NCBI GenBank assembly: GCA_017998495.1
Contig: JAGOCY010000004.1
Location: 1-15,680, forward strand
Direction: 5' to 3'
DNA from: Corallincola sp.
Lineage (GTDB): Bacteria > Pseudomonadota > Gammaproteobacteria > Enterobacterales > Neiellaceae
Length of the DNA: 15,680 nucleotides
In this document: positions 1-7,067 of the stretch, piece by piece
Numbering within the stretch: the stretch's first letter is position 1
Layout of the letters: each line of letters starts with the position of its first letter
The notes under the pieces: model-generated
What the model saw: the letters and a program-made list of their open reading frames with translations, nothing else
Databases searched by the model: none
Told to the model about the DNA's origin: nothing
Translations under genes and position numbers: made by a program

Positions 1-381
1 GCCATACACCTCGCACGAGGTCTCGACCATGCGGATACCGCCGTTACAGATGATGGCGCGCTTGAGCGGCTTGTCGGTCTGCAGGCCGACGATCTTTTCC
101 ATGCTTTGGTCGATGTAGCCGGCATCGTGGCTGGTGATGGTCGACGGCAGGTCGGTGTCGAAATCCACAGGTGCATGGGTGCGGTTTTCTTCCTTGATCC
201 CTTCCATCACCTTGGCCCACAGCGCGGTGGTAGCGTCGGTCGGGCCAGCCAGGAAGCTTTCGTCGCCCGCGTAGGGGGTGAAGTTCTTCTGAATGAAGTC
301 GCGGACGTCGACTTTGGTCTGCCACTCGCCATCAGCAAAGCCGGTCCAGGCCTGGGCGAGAGTTTCGTTCTGAGCACTCAT
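1..381 (-). CDS. pflB: Formate acetyltransferase (pyruvate formate-lyase), N-terminal 127 residues
   Basis: Pyruvate formate-lyase is the cytoplasmic glycyl-radical enzyme that converts pyruvate and CoA into acetyl-CoA and formate under anaerobic conditions. Only the first 127 codons are here; the gene runs off the left edge, so the catalytic cysteines and the C-terminal glycine-radical loop are outside the window. The visible protein begins MSAQNETLAQAWTGF and carries stretches that match E. coli PflB closely, such as VRDFIQKNFTPY, GDESFLAG, ENRTHAPVDFDT, STITSHDAGYI and EKIVGLQT. The ATG start has AGGTGA (387-392) five bases upstream. It lies 26 nt downstream of focA on the same strand, the usual focA-pflB operon order, and is probably transcribed from the anaerobic promoter upstream of focA; a further internal promoter cannot be excluded. 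Identification is firm. Confidence 0.97.
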   Translation of the reverse strand, partial: MSAQNETLAQAWTGFADGEWQTKVDVRDFIQKNFTPYAGDESFLAGPTDATTALWAKVMEGIKEENRTHAPVDFDTDLPSTITSHDAGYIDQSMEKIVGLQTDKPLKRAIICNGGIRMVETSCEVYG

Positions 382-407
382 GATGATCACCTGTTAGTTG
401 GGGTGAA

Positions 408-1286
408 TTAATAGTGGTTCTGGTGGTTCGGGTTCTGCAATTCTGGGCGGCGATAGACAAACCAGTAGGTGAGCCCTACCAGCAGGCCGCCGCCTATGAT
501 GTTGCCGATGGTAACCGGGATCAGGTTGCGGAAGATGAAGTTGGCCCAGGTGAGATCGGCGTAGTCGCCTGGATTAACGCCTGTGGTTTGCCAGAAGGAG
601 TCTGCTGCCAGCTGCTGGATCATCATCGCCATCGGGATCTCGTACATGTTGGCGATGCAGTGCTCGAAGCCGGCAACAATAAACATCGACACCGGCAATA
701 CCACGGCAACCATTTTGTCGGTGGCCGTACGGGCGCCGAAGGTCATCCAGATGGCCAAACAGACCAGCACGTTACACATGATGCCAAGGGCTACCGCCTT
801 GACGAACGAATGATGCAGTTTGTGCTGGGCGATGTTCAGGTAGTTAATGCCGACCTGGCCGCCGGCATTGGTGTGGTGCTCGGTCAGGAACATGATCAGT
901 ACCAGCCCCATAGCGCCGATGAAATTGCCCAGATAAACGATGGCCCAGTTGCGCAGCAGCTGACGCCAGCTGATCTTGGCACTGGCTCGGGCAACCACGG
1001 TGAGCACGTTGGAGGTGAAGAGTTCGCCGCCACAGATGATCACCAGCATCAGACCGAGGCTAAAGCAGATACCGCCGATCAGGCGATTGATGCCATAGGG
1101 CAGGGCGTCGCCGCCAGTGGTGACGACGGTAAAGAAGACAAAAGCGATACCGATGAAGGCACCGGCAGTCATGGCCGATGACAGCGTATAAAGCAGATCC
1201 TTGGTGGCCTTCGCAACGCCGACATCTTCAGCTTTCTTGGCCATTTCCGGCGGCAGCAGGGCATCGAGTGAAAACGGACCTGACAC
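408..1286 (-). CDS. focA: Formate channel FocA
   Basis: FocA is a pentameric inner-membrane channel of the formate-nitrite transporter family that exports and re-imports the formate made by PflB. The 292-residue protein is close to the E. coli length (285). It has about six hydrophobic segments and the family landmarks: GGICFSLGLMLVIICGGELF before the omega loop at about 88-95 (Thr91) and GFEHCIANMYEIPM with His209. Thr91 and His209 fall at the same numbers as the pore residues of E. coli FocA. The C-terminus carries NLIPVTIGNIIGGGLLVGLTYW. The start is GTG, supported by AGGA eight bases upstream and by alignment with the E. coli N-terminus (PF.LDALLPPEMAKKAEDVGVAKATK). The operon continues into pflB. 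Upstream lie an FNR-like box, a HexR-like palindrome and a -10 element. Nothing looks broken or transferred. Confidence 0.96.
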   Translation of the reverse strand: MSGPFSLDALLPPEMAKKAEDVGVAKATKDLLYTLSSAMTAGAFIGIAFVFFTVVTTGGDALPYGINRLIGGICFSLGLMLVIICGGELFTSNVLTVVARASAKISWRQLLRNWAIVYLGNFIGAMGLVLIMFLTEHHTNAGGQVGINYLNIAQHKLHHSFVKAVALGIMCNVLVCLAIWMTFGARTATDKMVAVVLPVSMFIVAGFEHCIANMYEIPMAMMIQQLAADSFWQTTGVNPGDYADLTWANFIFRNLIPVTIGNIIGGGLLVGLTYWFVYRRPELQNPNHQNHY

Positions 1287-1321
1287 GTTGCGAGTCCTGG
1301 GGCTTGGCGGTGATGGCAGAA

Positions 1322-1327
1322 AGCTTA
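1322..1327 (-). promoter_or_regulatory. Candidate -10 of the focA-pflB promoter
   Basis: TAAGCT on the reverse strand keeps the key T-A....T positions of a sigma-70 -10 hexamer. It would start transcription near 1315, about 29 nt before the GTG of focA. This places the centre of the FNR-like box (1356.5) at about -41.5, the class II FNR activation position. There is no good -35, as expected for an FNR-dependent promoter. The start point is inferred. Confidence 0.5.
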
Positions 1328-1349
1328 GCCAAGGGGCTCAGGTTGGCAA

Positions 1350-1363
1350 TTGATCCAGGTCAA
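1350..1363 (-). promoter_or_regulatory. FNR-like box upstream of focA-pflB
   Basis: The forward strand reads TTGATCCAGGTCAA, nine of ten informative bases of the FNR consensus TTGAT-N4-ATCAA. FNR activates focA-pflB in E. coli under anoxia, and the spacing to the candidate -10 fits class II activation (about -41.5). CRP sites have a different core (TGTGA), so FNR is the better reading. Confidence 0.75.
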
Positions 1364-1377
1364 TAACCGGCAAAAGC

Positions 1378-1392
1378 TGTAATTAAATTACA
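1378..1392. promoter_or_regulatory. HexR-like operator upstream of focA-pflB
   Basis: TGTAATTAAATTACA is a perfect palindrome around a central A. It matches the HexR consensus I recall from Shewanella and relatives, TGTAAT-WWW-ATTACA, at every defined base. HexR is an RpiR-family regulator that responds to 2-keto-3-deoxy-6-phosphogluconate and controls central carbon genes. The site lies 14 bp upstream of the FNR-like box, centred at about -70 from the inferred start, so the direction of control is not clear. An AT-rich ArcA site is the main alternative. Confidence 0.6.
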
Positions 1393-1479
1393 TAAATTTT
1401 CTGATTGGCACCGGGGCCTGGAGTTGCGCTTCAAGTCAGTCGTGGCAAGGGGCAAGAACGACGCTGGCAGGGGCAGGGC

Positions 1480-1498
1480 GGCGATGCCAGCCATCGCC
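1480..1498. terminator. Hairpin downstream of xthA, possible weak terminator
   Basis: GGCGATG (1480-1486) can pair with CATCGCC (1492-1498) across a five-base loop. It lies 27 nt after the xthA stop on the reverse strand. No T-run follows in that direction, so it may be an mRNA 3'-end structure or a Rho-dependent site rather than a true intrinsic terminator. The rest of 1393-1524 shows no gene. Confidence 0.25.
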
Positions 1499-1524
1499 GA
1501 CTGAAAACAAATTACATCATCAGC

Positions 1525-2346
1525 TCAGCCGAGCTGGAGGTCGAAGTCGGCCCATACCGGAGCATGATCAGAGGGGCTCTCCATCGCCCGCAGAGGATAG
1601 TCGATACCGGCTGCGCTGCAGTGCCGGGACAGGGCCCTGCTGGCCAGTACCAGATCGATACGCAACCCGCGATTGTCGTCGAAGCCCCGGCTGCGGTAAT
1701 CAAACCAGCTGAACTGGTTATCGACTTCAGGGTAGAGCTGGCGGAAGGTATCGACATAGCCCAGTGCCAGCAGTTGCTGCATCCACTGACGCTCTTCTGG
1801 CAGAAAGCTGCACTTGCCGGTGCGCAGCCAACGTTTGGCGTTGTCCTCACCGATACCGATGTCATGGTCGATGCTGGAGATATTCATGTCGCCAATCACC
1901 GCTACCAGCTCCTCGGCCGGGTTGTGATGTGCCTGCAGATGGGCATTGAGATCGGCGTAAAAGCGAGCTTTGGCGGGAAACTTGAGTGGATGGTCGCGGC
2001 TCTCACCTTGGGGGAAGTAACCGTTATAAAGCGTCAGCGTGCGGCCATCCGCTAATGGCCAGCGCCCCATGATCAACCGGCGTTGGGCGTCATCACTGTC
2101 ATGGGGAAAGCCCTTGGCGATCTGCTGTGGTGCCTTGCGGGCCAGCAGGGCAACACCGTAGTGGCCCTTCTGGCCGTGATAGACCACGTCCATACCCAAG
2201 GCCTTTACCGCATCCAGAGGAAAGGCATCATCCGCGACTTTGATCTCCTGCAACCCCAGCAGATCCGGCTGCAGCTGTTCGATCAGCGCTGCCAGCTGGT
2301 GCAGGCGGGCACGAATGCCATTGATGTTGAAAGAGACAATGCGCAT
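1525..2346 (-). CDS. xthA: Exodeoxyribonuclease III
   Basis: Exonuclease III is the cytoplasmic base-excision-repair enzyme with AP endonuclease, 3'-5' exonuclease and 3'-phosphodiesterase activities. The 273-residue protein is near the E. coli length (268). The endonuclease/exonuclease/phosphatase fold is complete: FNINGIRAR at 6-14, LQE with Glu34, [13 protein letters not shown] at 56-68, [13 protein letters not shown] at 108-120, GDMNIS with Asp153 and Asn155, [16 protein letters not shown] at 171-186, [10 protein letters not shown] with Asp231, and SDHAPVWA with Asp260-His261. All expected catalytic positions are present. I chose the start at 2346 because it gives the standard [11 protein letters not shown]-terminus and has CGGAG just upstream. 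The frame stays open for 62 further upstream codons, but they encode low-complexity sequence unlike the family. It diverges from the ACT-domain gene at 2619 and appears monocistronic. Confidence 0.96.
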   Translation of the reverse strand: MRIVSFNINGIRARLHQLAALIEQLQPDLLGLQEIKVADDAFPLDAVKALGMDVVYHGQKGHYGVALLARKAPQQIAKGFPHDSDDAQRRLIMGRWPLADGRTLTLYNGYFPQGESRDHPLKFPAKARFYADLNAHLQAHHNPAEELVAVIGDMNISSIDHDIGIGEDNAKRWLRTGKCSFLPEERQWMQQLLALGYVDTFRQLYPEVDNQFSWFDYRSRGFDDNRGLRIDLVLASRALSRHCSAAGIDYPLRAMESPSDHAPVWADFDLQLG

Positions 2347-2618
2347 GAACAACTCCGGTGAGCACGGGTGGCGAATTCTGGCGTAAATCACAGCGCGACT
2401 CAATTGCGCTGGCAACCGCCATGACTGGCGAAAACTTGTGCAACAGCTACTGCTTTTTGATCTGGCGCCAGATTGAGGCTGAGGAAACGAGACCCGCCGC
2501 GCATTTGCGCTGGGGGGATGATTTACCCTCAAACTAGCTACGGACGCTTACATCTTGACCATAATCAGGATGCTTCGGGCGTGTAGCGAGACCGTCCACG
2601 ACAAGAAGGATTCCGCCC

Positions 2619-3131
2619 ATGAACACCGTCGTTATTGTTTCACTGGTGGCGCGCGACCAGCCCGGCCTGATTCAGGAGCTGGCGGCAGCCTGCCACGAGC
2701 GGCAAGCACGTTGGCTGGATACGCGCGTGGCCCATTTGGATGGCCAGCTGACGGCGTTGATCAGACTCTCTGCACCGGATGAGCGCCTGGCGGAGATCAA
2801 GCAGCTGTTTAGTGGCCGCGAGGATCTGATGGCCAGTTTCAACGCCCCAGCATGTCAGCTTGGTGGAGAACGACGTCAGCTCAAACTGAGCATTGATGCG
2901 ACGGACCGGCCTGGTATCGTCAATGACATAACTCGGCTGCTGGACGAACAGGGGGTGGCCTTGAACAACATGGTGTCGCGCTGTGTGCCCGTGACCGGTC
3001 ATGACAGCACGCTGTTCACCGCTGAGCTGGATCTGATCCTGCCGGCCAACGTCAATGAGGGGGATTTGACGGCAGAACTGGAAGCCTTGCAGGGGGAAGT
3101 GGTGGTGCGCTCGGCAGTTGCCGTCGCTTGA
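2619..3131 (+). CDS. Double ACT-domain regulator, GcvR family
   Basis: This 170-residue cytoplasmic protein consists of two ACT domains, roughly residues 3-80 and 88-168. The second has the textbook ligand-loop sequence DRPGIVNDITRLLDEQGVALNNMVSR (residues about 97-122); the first has a matching DQPGLIQELAAAC (13-25). GcvR in E. coli has this two-ACT layout (190 residues) and modulates the glycine-cleavage activator GcvA by direct contact; it has no DNA-binding domain, and none is seen here. The ATG has AAGGA about nine bases upstream. No glycine-cleavage genes are nearby, so the partner and ligand are unknown. It is the only gene of its transcription unit, diverging from xthA and converging on the membrane protein, with a terminator hairpin 19 nt after the stop. 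A GcvR paralogue or another amino-acid-sensing ACT protein is equally possible. Confidence 0.8.
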   Translation: MNTVVIVSLVARDQPGLIQELAAACHERQARWLDTRVAHLDGQLTALIRLSAPDERLAEIKQLFSGREDLMASFNAPACQLGGERRQLKLSIDATDRPGIVNDITRLLDEQGVALNNMVSRCVPVTGHDSTLFTAELDLILPANVNEGDLTAELEALQGEVVVRSAVAVA

Positions 3132-3144
3132 CTGGTGGGTGTCG

Positions 3145-3175
3145 AAAAAGCAACGGCCAGCAAAGCTGGCCGTTG
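3145..3175 (-). terminator. Intrinsic terminator between convergent genes
   Basis: CAACGGCCAGC (3151-3161) and GCTGGCCGTTG (3165-3175) form a perfect 11-bp stem with a three-base loop. Read on the reverse strand, the stem is followed by CTTTTT, so it is a strong terminator for the membrane-protein gene ending at 3199. The forward gene ending at 3131 could also use the stem, but its downstream side is not T-rich. Confidence 0.88.
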
Positions 3176-3198
3176 GGTTAATGGCTGATAGCGAGCGC

Positions 3199-4713
3199 TT
3201 AGAGCAGCGGCGGGATCCCCGGCAGCATGCCCACTGCCAGCATCGCCACCACGCAGATCACGAAGGCCAGCCCCGGAATAATCACCCGGTCAGCCAACGA
3301 CAGGGTCTTGGCGCGATCACGGTCACCGATCAGGCCGTTGTTATCCAGCAGCATGGTCAACGCCCAGGCAAACACTGGATTGGCGACGATGGAGGCAAAG
3401 ATACAGATACCGGCTGACTGGCTGTCTTTGGCATCTTTAACCATCTGCATACCTGCTTCGAGCAGCGGCAGGAATACCCCAACCAGCAGGGCAACCGACA
3501 TCACCGGGCGCCAGGTGGTGACGTCCATCGGGTAGCCGATGATGGCGACAATGATACACAGCGAACCCAAGAGGATGGCGCCAGCCGGGATCGGCCGTTT
3601 GGCGATGGCTGCCGGGATCATGTAGGTGCCCCAGGATGAGGTGATGTTACCGCCACCAACAGCGGTGCCCACCATCTGGCGAATGGAGCAGGTGGTCATG
3701 GTGTCATCCACGTCCATCAATACTTTTTCGGCGCCTTTCGGATAGTTGAGTTCCTGGAAGATACGGTGGCCCAGGAAGTCAGGCGACCACATGGCCACGG
3801 CGAGGATGGCGAAGGGCAGGGACGCAACAAAGTGGCCGAGATTCGGCAGGCCAAGCTGCCAACCGGTCTCAGTGGAACCCCACCAGTACACTGGGCTCAG
3901 GGGAGGCAAACCGGGTTCGGTCTTGAACTGCAGATCCAGGCCAGTACCAAGCAGCAGGGCCACAACGATGGCGGTAATGGCGCACAGCGGAATCGCCAGC
4001 CAGCGCTTGTTAACCCGAGCCAGATAGGCGTAAACCACCACGTTAACTGCCAGAATGACAAAAGCGACATGGCTTAGGCTGTAGTCGAGGCTGTGCTTGG
4101 CTTGCAGACCTGCCGACCAGTCAAACAGCGAGGTGATCTGACCGATGGAGCCCATGGCGCCGAGGTAGACCAGCAGGCCCCCGGCCACCCCTTGGCCGGT
4201 CAGGTTAACCAGCCGTGACCCTCCTTTGAGCATGCTTAGGGTCAGGCCGAAAAAGCCGATCAGAATGGCAAGAGCCAGGGGGTGAGCACCCGCCAGCGCG
4301 ATCGTACCGATGAGCGGGATCATCGGCCCGTGGTTGCCGCCAAGATTGGCCCGCGGATTGATAAAGCCGGAGCTGAGAATGCAGAACAATAGCGCCGGGA
4401 TCAGCATTTCAACGCGTACCACCTGCACGGCGAAGTCAGTGGACAGCAGATCGACATGGTCCCAGCGCTCGCTAAGGCCAGCCGCCCAGGCGGCCATAAC
4501 GGCGGAGTACATCACGGTAATACCGATGGTACCGGCAATGGCCGGAACCAGGTCTTCCCATTCAAAACGAAAATCACGGCCAGGCAGGTTAAGGCGCCAG
4601 CGCCGCGGTTTCATGATCGTCAGCTCGTGATCCAGATAATCAGAGCGTGACGCAAATTCGCTTGCCGGGCGATGAAGCTCCCGGTAGCTCTTGTCGTTAT
4701 CGGTGTCGTGCAT
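3199..4713 (-). CDS. Uncharacterised multi-pass membrane protein, probable transporter (DUF3360-like)
   Basis: The 504-residue protein has a hydrophilic N-terminus of about 50 residues and then about 11-14 hydrophobic segments, so it sits in the inner membrane. Two glycine-rich stretches, RANLGGNHGPMIPL (about 121-134) and AVGGGNITSSWGTYMIPAAI (about 351-370), fall in corresponding places of the two halves. That resembles the 7+7 inverted-repeat fold of nucleobase (UraA) and sulfate (SulP) carriers, where broken helices 3 and 10 form the substrate site. There is no STAS domain. From memory it resembles the DUF3360 family of Vibrio and relatives (about 490-517 residues), which has no assigned substrate. 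The start at 4713 has AGGAG 11 nt upstream, slightly distant; Met34 is an alternative start. It is monocistronic, with a terminator after the stop. I assign no substrate. Confidence 0.72.
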   Translation of the reverse strand: MHDTDNDKSYRELHRPASEFASRSDYLDHELTIMKPRRWRLNLPGRDFRFEWEDLVPAIAGTIGITVMYSAVMAAWAAGLSERWDHVDLLSTDFAVQVVRVEMLIPALLFCILSSGFINPRANLGGNHGPMIPLIGTIALAGAHPLALAILIGFFGLTLSMLKGGSRLVNLTGQGVAGGLLVYLGAMGSIGQITSLFDWSAGLQAKHSLDYSLSHVAFVILAVNVVVYAYLARVNKRWLAIPLCAITAIVVALLLGTGLDLQFKTEPGLPPLSPVYWWGSTETGWQLGLPNLGHFVASLPFAILAVAMWSPDFLGHRIFQELNYPKGAEKVLMDVDDTMTTCSIRQMVGTAVGGGNITSSWGTYMIPAAIAKRPIPAGAILLGSLCIIVAIIGYPMDVTTWRPVMSVALLVGVFLPLLEAGMQMVKDAKDSQSAGICIFASIVANPVFAWALTMLLDNNGLIGDRDRAKTLSLADRVIIPGLAFVICVVAMLAVGMLPGIPPLL

Positions 4714-5002
4714 GGTGTTGGCGACTCCTGGCGATGGCCGTTGAACACTAACTGCGGATGTTCGGTAACCCTACAGCGGTTGTTGTGATGGCTCGGTGTA
4801 AGATTACAACAAAGCAACGGCACTCTAAGGGCAGAGGTGGCAGATCTATTTGCTGCAAATCAGACTTTTGCTACTCAGCAATGATCCAAAGTTAGTATTT
4901 TTTCTACAGCACTGACAGGACGGCAGGTGAGGCCCGGGAACCGGGCGGATGGCCCTGAGCGCATGGCACCGCTCATGCGGGGCTGGGCCGAGGGGCTGGT
5001 GG
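4714..5002. other. Intergenic region upstream of the membrane-protein gene
   Basis: No gene is apparent. The part near the membrane-protein gene carries a 12-bp palindrome, TGTAAGATTACA (4797-4808), and a 13-bp palindrome, ATTTGCTGCAAAT (4848-4860), either of which could be an operator. The part near the lipoprotein stop is GC-rich and self-complementary: GCCCGG (4932-4937) pairs with CCGGGC (4941-4946), and CGCATG (4960-4965) with CATGCG (4974-4979). No T-run follows these stems on the reverse strand, so they are at most a Rho-type or 3'-stabilising structure. I could not find a convincing -35/-10 pair. Confidence 0.4.
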
Positions 5003-5269
5003 TTAGCGCCCCTGTTGCAGGCAGGCTTCCGGTTCGGAGTGGCTCTCGCGGTAATAGAGCAGCTCTTCACATTCCTTGGCGTACTGCTCCTCCAGCGCCC
5101 CTCTGCTTTGTAAGCGTTCGGCCGGCGCATTACGGATCTGTTGTTGCAACTGCTCGCAATGACGGCGTTGCTCGGCAATTTCTGTCGCCGATGGGCATGG
5201 CATGTGGCTCTGGCAGCCGCTCACGGCCAGGCTGATGGCAAGCAGGGCGGGATAGGTATAAGCAGCCAT
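5003..5269 (-). CDS. Small predicted lipoprotein with four further cysteines
   Basis: This is an 88-residue protein with a short hydrophobic N-terminus ending in the lipobox VSGC, so Cys19 should be lipidated after signal peptidase II cleavage. The next residue is Gln, not Asp, which in enterobacteria predicts the outer membrane. The mature part is hydrophilic with a glutamate/glutamine-rich, probably helical stretch (about 29-70) and four cysteines, C25, C38, C67 and C83, that could form two disulfides in the periplasm. Unusually, the signal has no Lys or Arg before the hydrophobic core. The ATG has GGGAGAT (5275-5281) five bases upstream. The start follows the response-regulator stop by 20 nt on the same strand, so co-transcription is likely. 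I recognise no family; the function is unknown. Confidence 0.75.
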   Translation of the reverse strand: MAAYTYPALLAISLAVSGCQSHMPCPSATEIAEQRRHCEQLQQQIRNAPAERLQSRGALEEQYAKECEELLYYRESHSEPEACLQQGR

Positions 5270-5289
5270 GGTGGATCTCCCGTTGCCAG

Positions 5290-6936
5290 TTACTTGCGGT
5301 TGTTACTTACCGCATCAAAGAGTTGCCTCAATTCATGGTAGCGCTGTTTCTGTTTTTCAGGCAGCGGCACACCATCCAGCAGCTTGAAGGTGTCGCGGCA
5401 CTCCTGCATGTCGTTTAGCTCAGCCTTGCGCTTGCCTTTGTTGTGCTGCAGCAGCGACTGGATCAGGTTAAGGGCAGCGCCGGTATTGGTCGGAGCCGCG
5501 GCCAGTGCCAGGCGAAAGGCATTGATCGCGCCTGGGTAGTCTTCCTTGGTGTAGCGGGCGATACCATCGCGGTTGGCCGCTTCAAACTGGCTGAGCTTCT
5601 CAATGGCATCGTCTGACTTACGAAAATCATTAAGCGCAATCTCGGCGAAGTGACCGCGATTGCTGATCGCCTGCAAACGGTCAGCAAGTTCAATGGCCGT
5701 CTCGTACTCGCCGATGCTGGAGAGGGTCGCCACCCCTTCCGGCAGGAAGCTGTCGGGCAGGTCGAGTCGGTTGTCGAGCATGTAATGCGCGGCAGCTTTG
5801 TAGAAGGTCTTTTTGGCCTTGAGCAGATCGCCGTGGCGGGCCTGTAACCGCGCCTGGCATAGCCCCTCAAACCCGTTGAAATCAAAATCACTGTAGGTGT
5901 TGCTGGCGCGCGCCCGCTGCAGCACGGTAAAGGCCTCATTCTGCAGTCGCCGTTTGCGCCCATCTTCAGCCGCGTGATCTGAGGCCTCAAACAACATGCG
6001 CACGTAGTCACACAGGTGGTCGACCGAGTGGTAGACCGAATGGCGCGATAACTCATACACCTGACCAAAGGCCTGATGGGCGAGTTCGAAATCGCCTTTC
6101 TCCACCGCCAGTGCGCCGAGTCGCTGCTGGCGCTGAATGCCCAAGGGCGAGATTTCGGCGCCGGTGCGGGTGGCGACAATGGCATCCTCCAGCCGGGCCT
6201 GGGCCATATAGCTTTCGGCCAGCAGATCGTGGGCATCGAGCAGCAGCGGCTGGGCCTTGATCAGCGCGGTCAGTAGCTCCTCGGCCTCGGCATGACGGCC
6301 GCTTTTGACAAAGGTACGGGCCAGCGCCACCCGGGTCCAGGTGGTGTCACGCTCCTCCATAAAGTGGCGCAGCATCTTCTCAGACTTGGCAAACTCGCCC
6401 ACCGTGCAGTAGAGCTCTGCCAGCAGACAGAGGCAGTAGTTGGCGTAGCGCGAGCCATTTTGGACCTGGGTGCGGCAGATCTCGATGGCGGCGGGGTAAT
6501 CCTGGCGCGCCAGCGCTTCATATAGCGCCTGAAGCTCGGTGCGCTTGTCGATGGCACGCAGCAAGCGGCTGCGCAGCTGCTGGTGAGAGAAGGGCTTCAT
6601 CACATAGTCGTCGGGCTGGTTTTCCAGCGCTCCCAGCACCATGGCCCGGGTGTTCTCGCCGGTGACGATGACAAACAGGGTATTGGGCGGCAGCAGTTTG
6701 CGCTCTTTCAGCTCTTCCAGCAGTTGTCTGCCGTTCTTGCGCTGACTACCGAGGTTGTAGTCGGAGACGATCAGGTCGTAGTCAAACTTCTTGATATCCC
6801 GCAACGCCTGCTCACCGCTGTCACAGAAGTCGATGCGGGATACCCCCATGTTCTGCAACATGCTTTTGAGGGTTACCTGAAAGGCGCGCAGGTCATCAAT
6901 CACCAGTACGTTGCGGATGCGATCCGTAAACTCCAC
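5290..6936 (-). CDS. Response regulator: CheY-like receiver fused to TPR repeats
   Basis: Residues 8-130 form a complete receiver domain: acidic pair Asp14-Asp15 in VLVIDD, phospho-acceptor Asp59 in LIVSDYN, the switch Thr92 in VIVTGEN, and Lys114 in YVMKPF. The rest (about 135-548) is helical with tetratricopeptide-like repeats, for example YPAAIEICRTQVQ (147-159), GEFAKSEKMLRHF, GRHAEAEELLTALIKAQP, ARLEDAIVATRTGAEISP, GDFELAHQAFGQVYEL and, near the end, EDYPGAINAFRLALAAAPTN. There is no DNA-binding, GGDEF, EAL or HD-GYP output domain, so the output is probably protein-protein interaction. No histidine kinase is adjacent. The start is GTG; the frame closes upstream at a stop near 6973 and no better start exists, although the ribosome site (CAGG) is weak and distant. 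The downstream neighbour is the lipoprotein gene, 20 nt away. CheY-TPR proteins of this type occur in Vibrio, Shewanella and Pseudomonas relatives; I know no assigned role. Confidence 0.88.
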   Translation of the reverse strand: MEFTDRIRNVLVIDDLRAFQVTLKSMLQNMGVSRIDFCDSGEQALRDIKKFDYDLIVSDYNLGSQRKNGRQLLEELKERKLLPPNTLFVIVTGENTRAMVLGALENQPDDYVMKPFSHQQLRSRLLRAIDKRTELQALYEALARQDYPAAIEICRTQVQNGSRYANYCLCLLAELYCTVGEFAKSEKMLRHFMEERDTTWTRVALARTFVKSGRHAEAEELLTALIKAQPLLLDAHDLLAESYMAQARLEDAIVATRTGAEISPLGIQRQQRLGALAVEKGDFELAHQAFGQVYELSRHSVYHSVDHLCDYVRMLFEASDHAAEDGRKRRLQNEAFTVLQRARASNTYSDFDFNGFEGLCQARLQARHGDLLKAKKTFYKAAAHYMLDNRLDLPDSFLPEGVATLSSIGEYETAIELADRLQAISNRGHFAEIALNDFRKSDDAIEKLSQFEAANRDGIARYTKEDYPGAINAFRLALAAAPTNTGAALNLIQSLLQHNKGKRKAELNDMQECRDTFKLLDGVPLPEKQKQRYHELRQLFDAVSNNRK

Positions 6937-6985
6937 CCGATGGTCGCCTGTGCCAAATTTGTTAACGGCAGTCTAACACAGGGCT

Positions 6986-7007
6986 AAAAAGGTGCTGTGG
7001 AGCACCT
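6986..7007 (-). terminator. Intrinsic terminator-like hairpin just upstream of the response regulator
   Basis: AGGTGCT (6990-6996) and AGCACCT (7001-7007) make a seven-base-pair stem with a GTGG/CCAC loop. On the reverse strand the stem ends in TTTTT. No reverse-strand gene ends here: the nearest one upstream is adhE, more than 600 nt away and with its own terminator. It therefore lies in the leader or promoter region of the response regulator, or serves to stop antisense transcription. Confidence 0.6.
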
Positions 7008-7067
7008 CAAGAATCCCAATCTGCGGCCGATAGCTTGAGACATAGCGCTCATCCCAGCGGAAACCGC

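Noticed and set aside
2347..2532. Upstream extension of xthA to 335 residues
   Set aside because: The extra 62 residues have no counterpart in exonuclease III; the internal ATG has a ribosome site and gives the standard N-terminus.
2555..2568. FNR-like box TTGACCATAATCAG upstream of the ACT-domain gene
   Set aside because: Eight of ten informative bases match, but no -10 lies at the required distance and the gene has no known anaerobic role; chance is likely.
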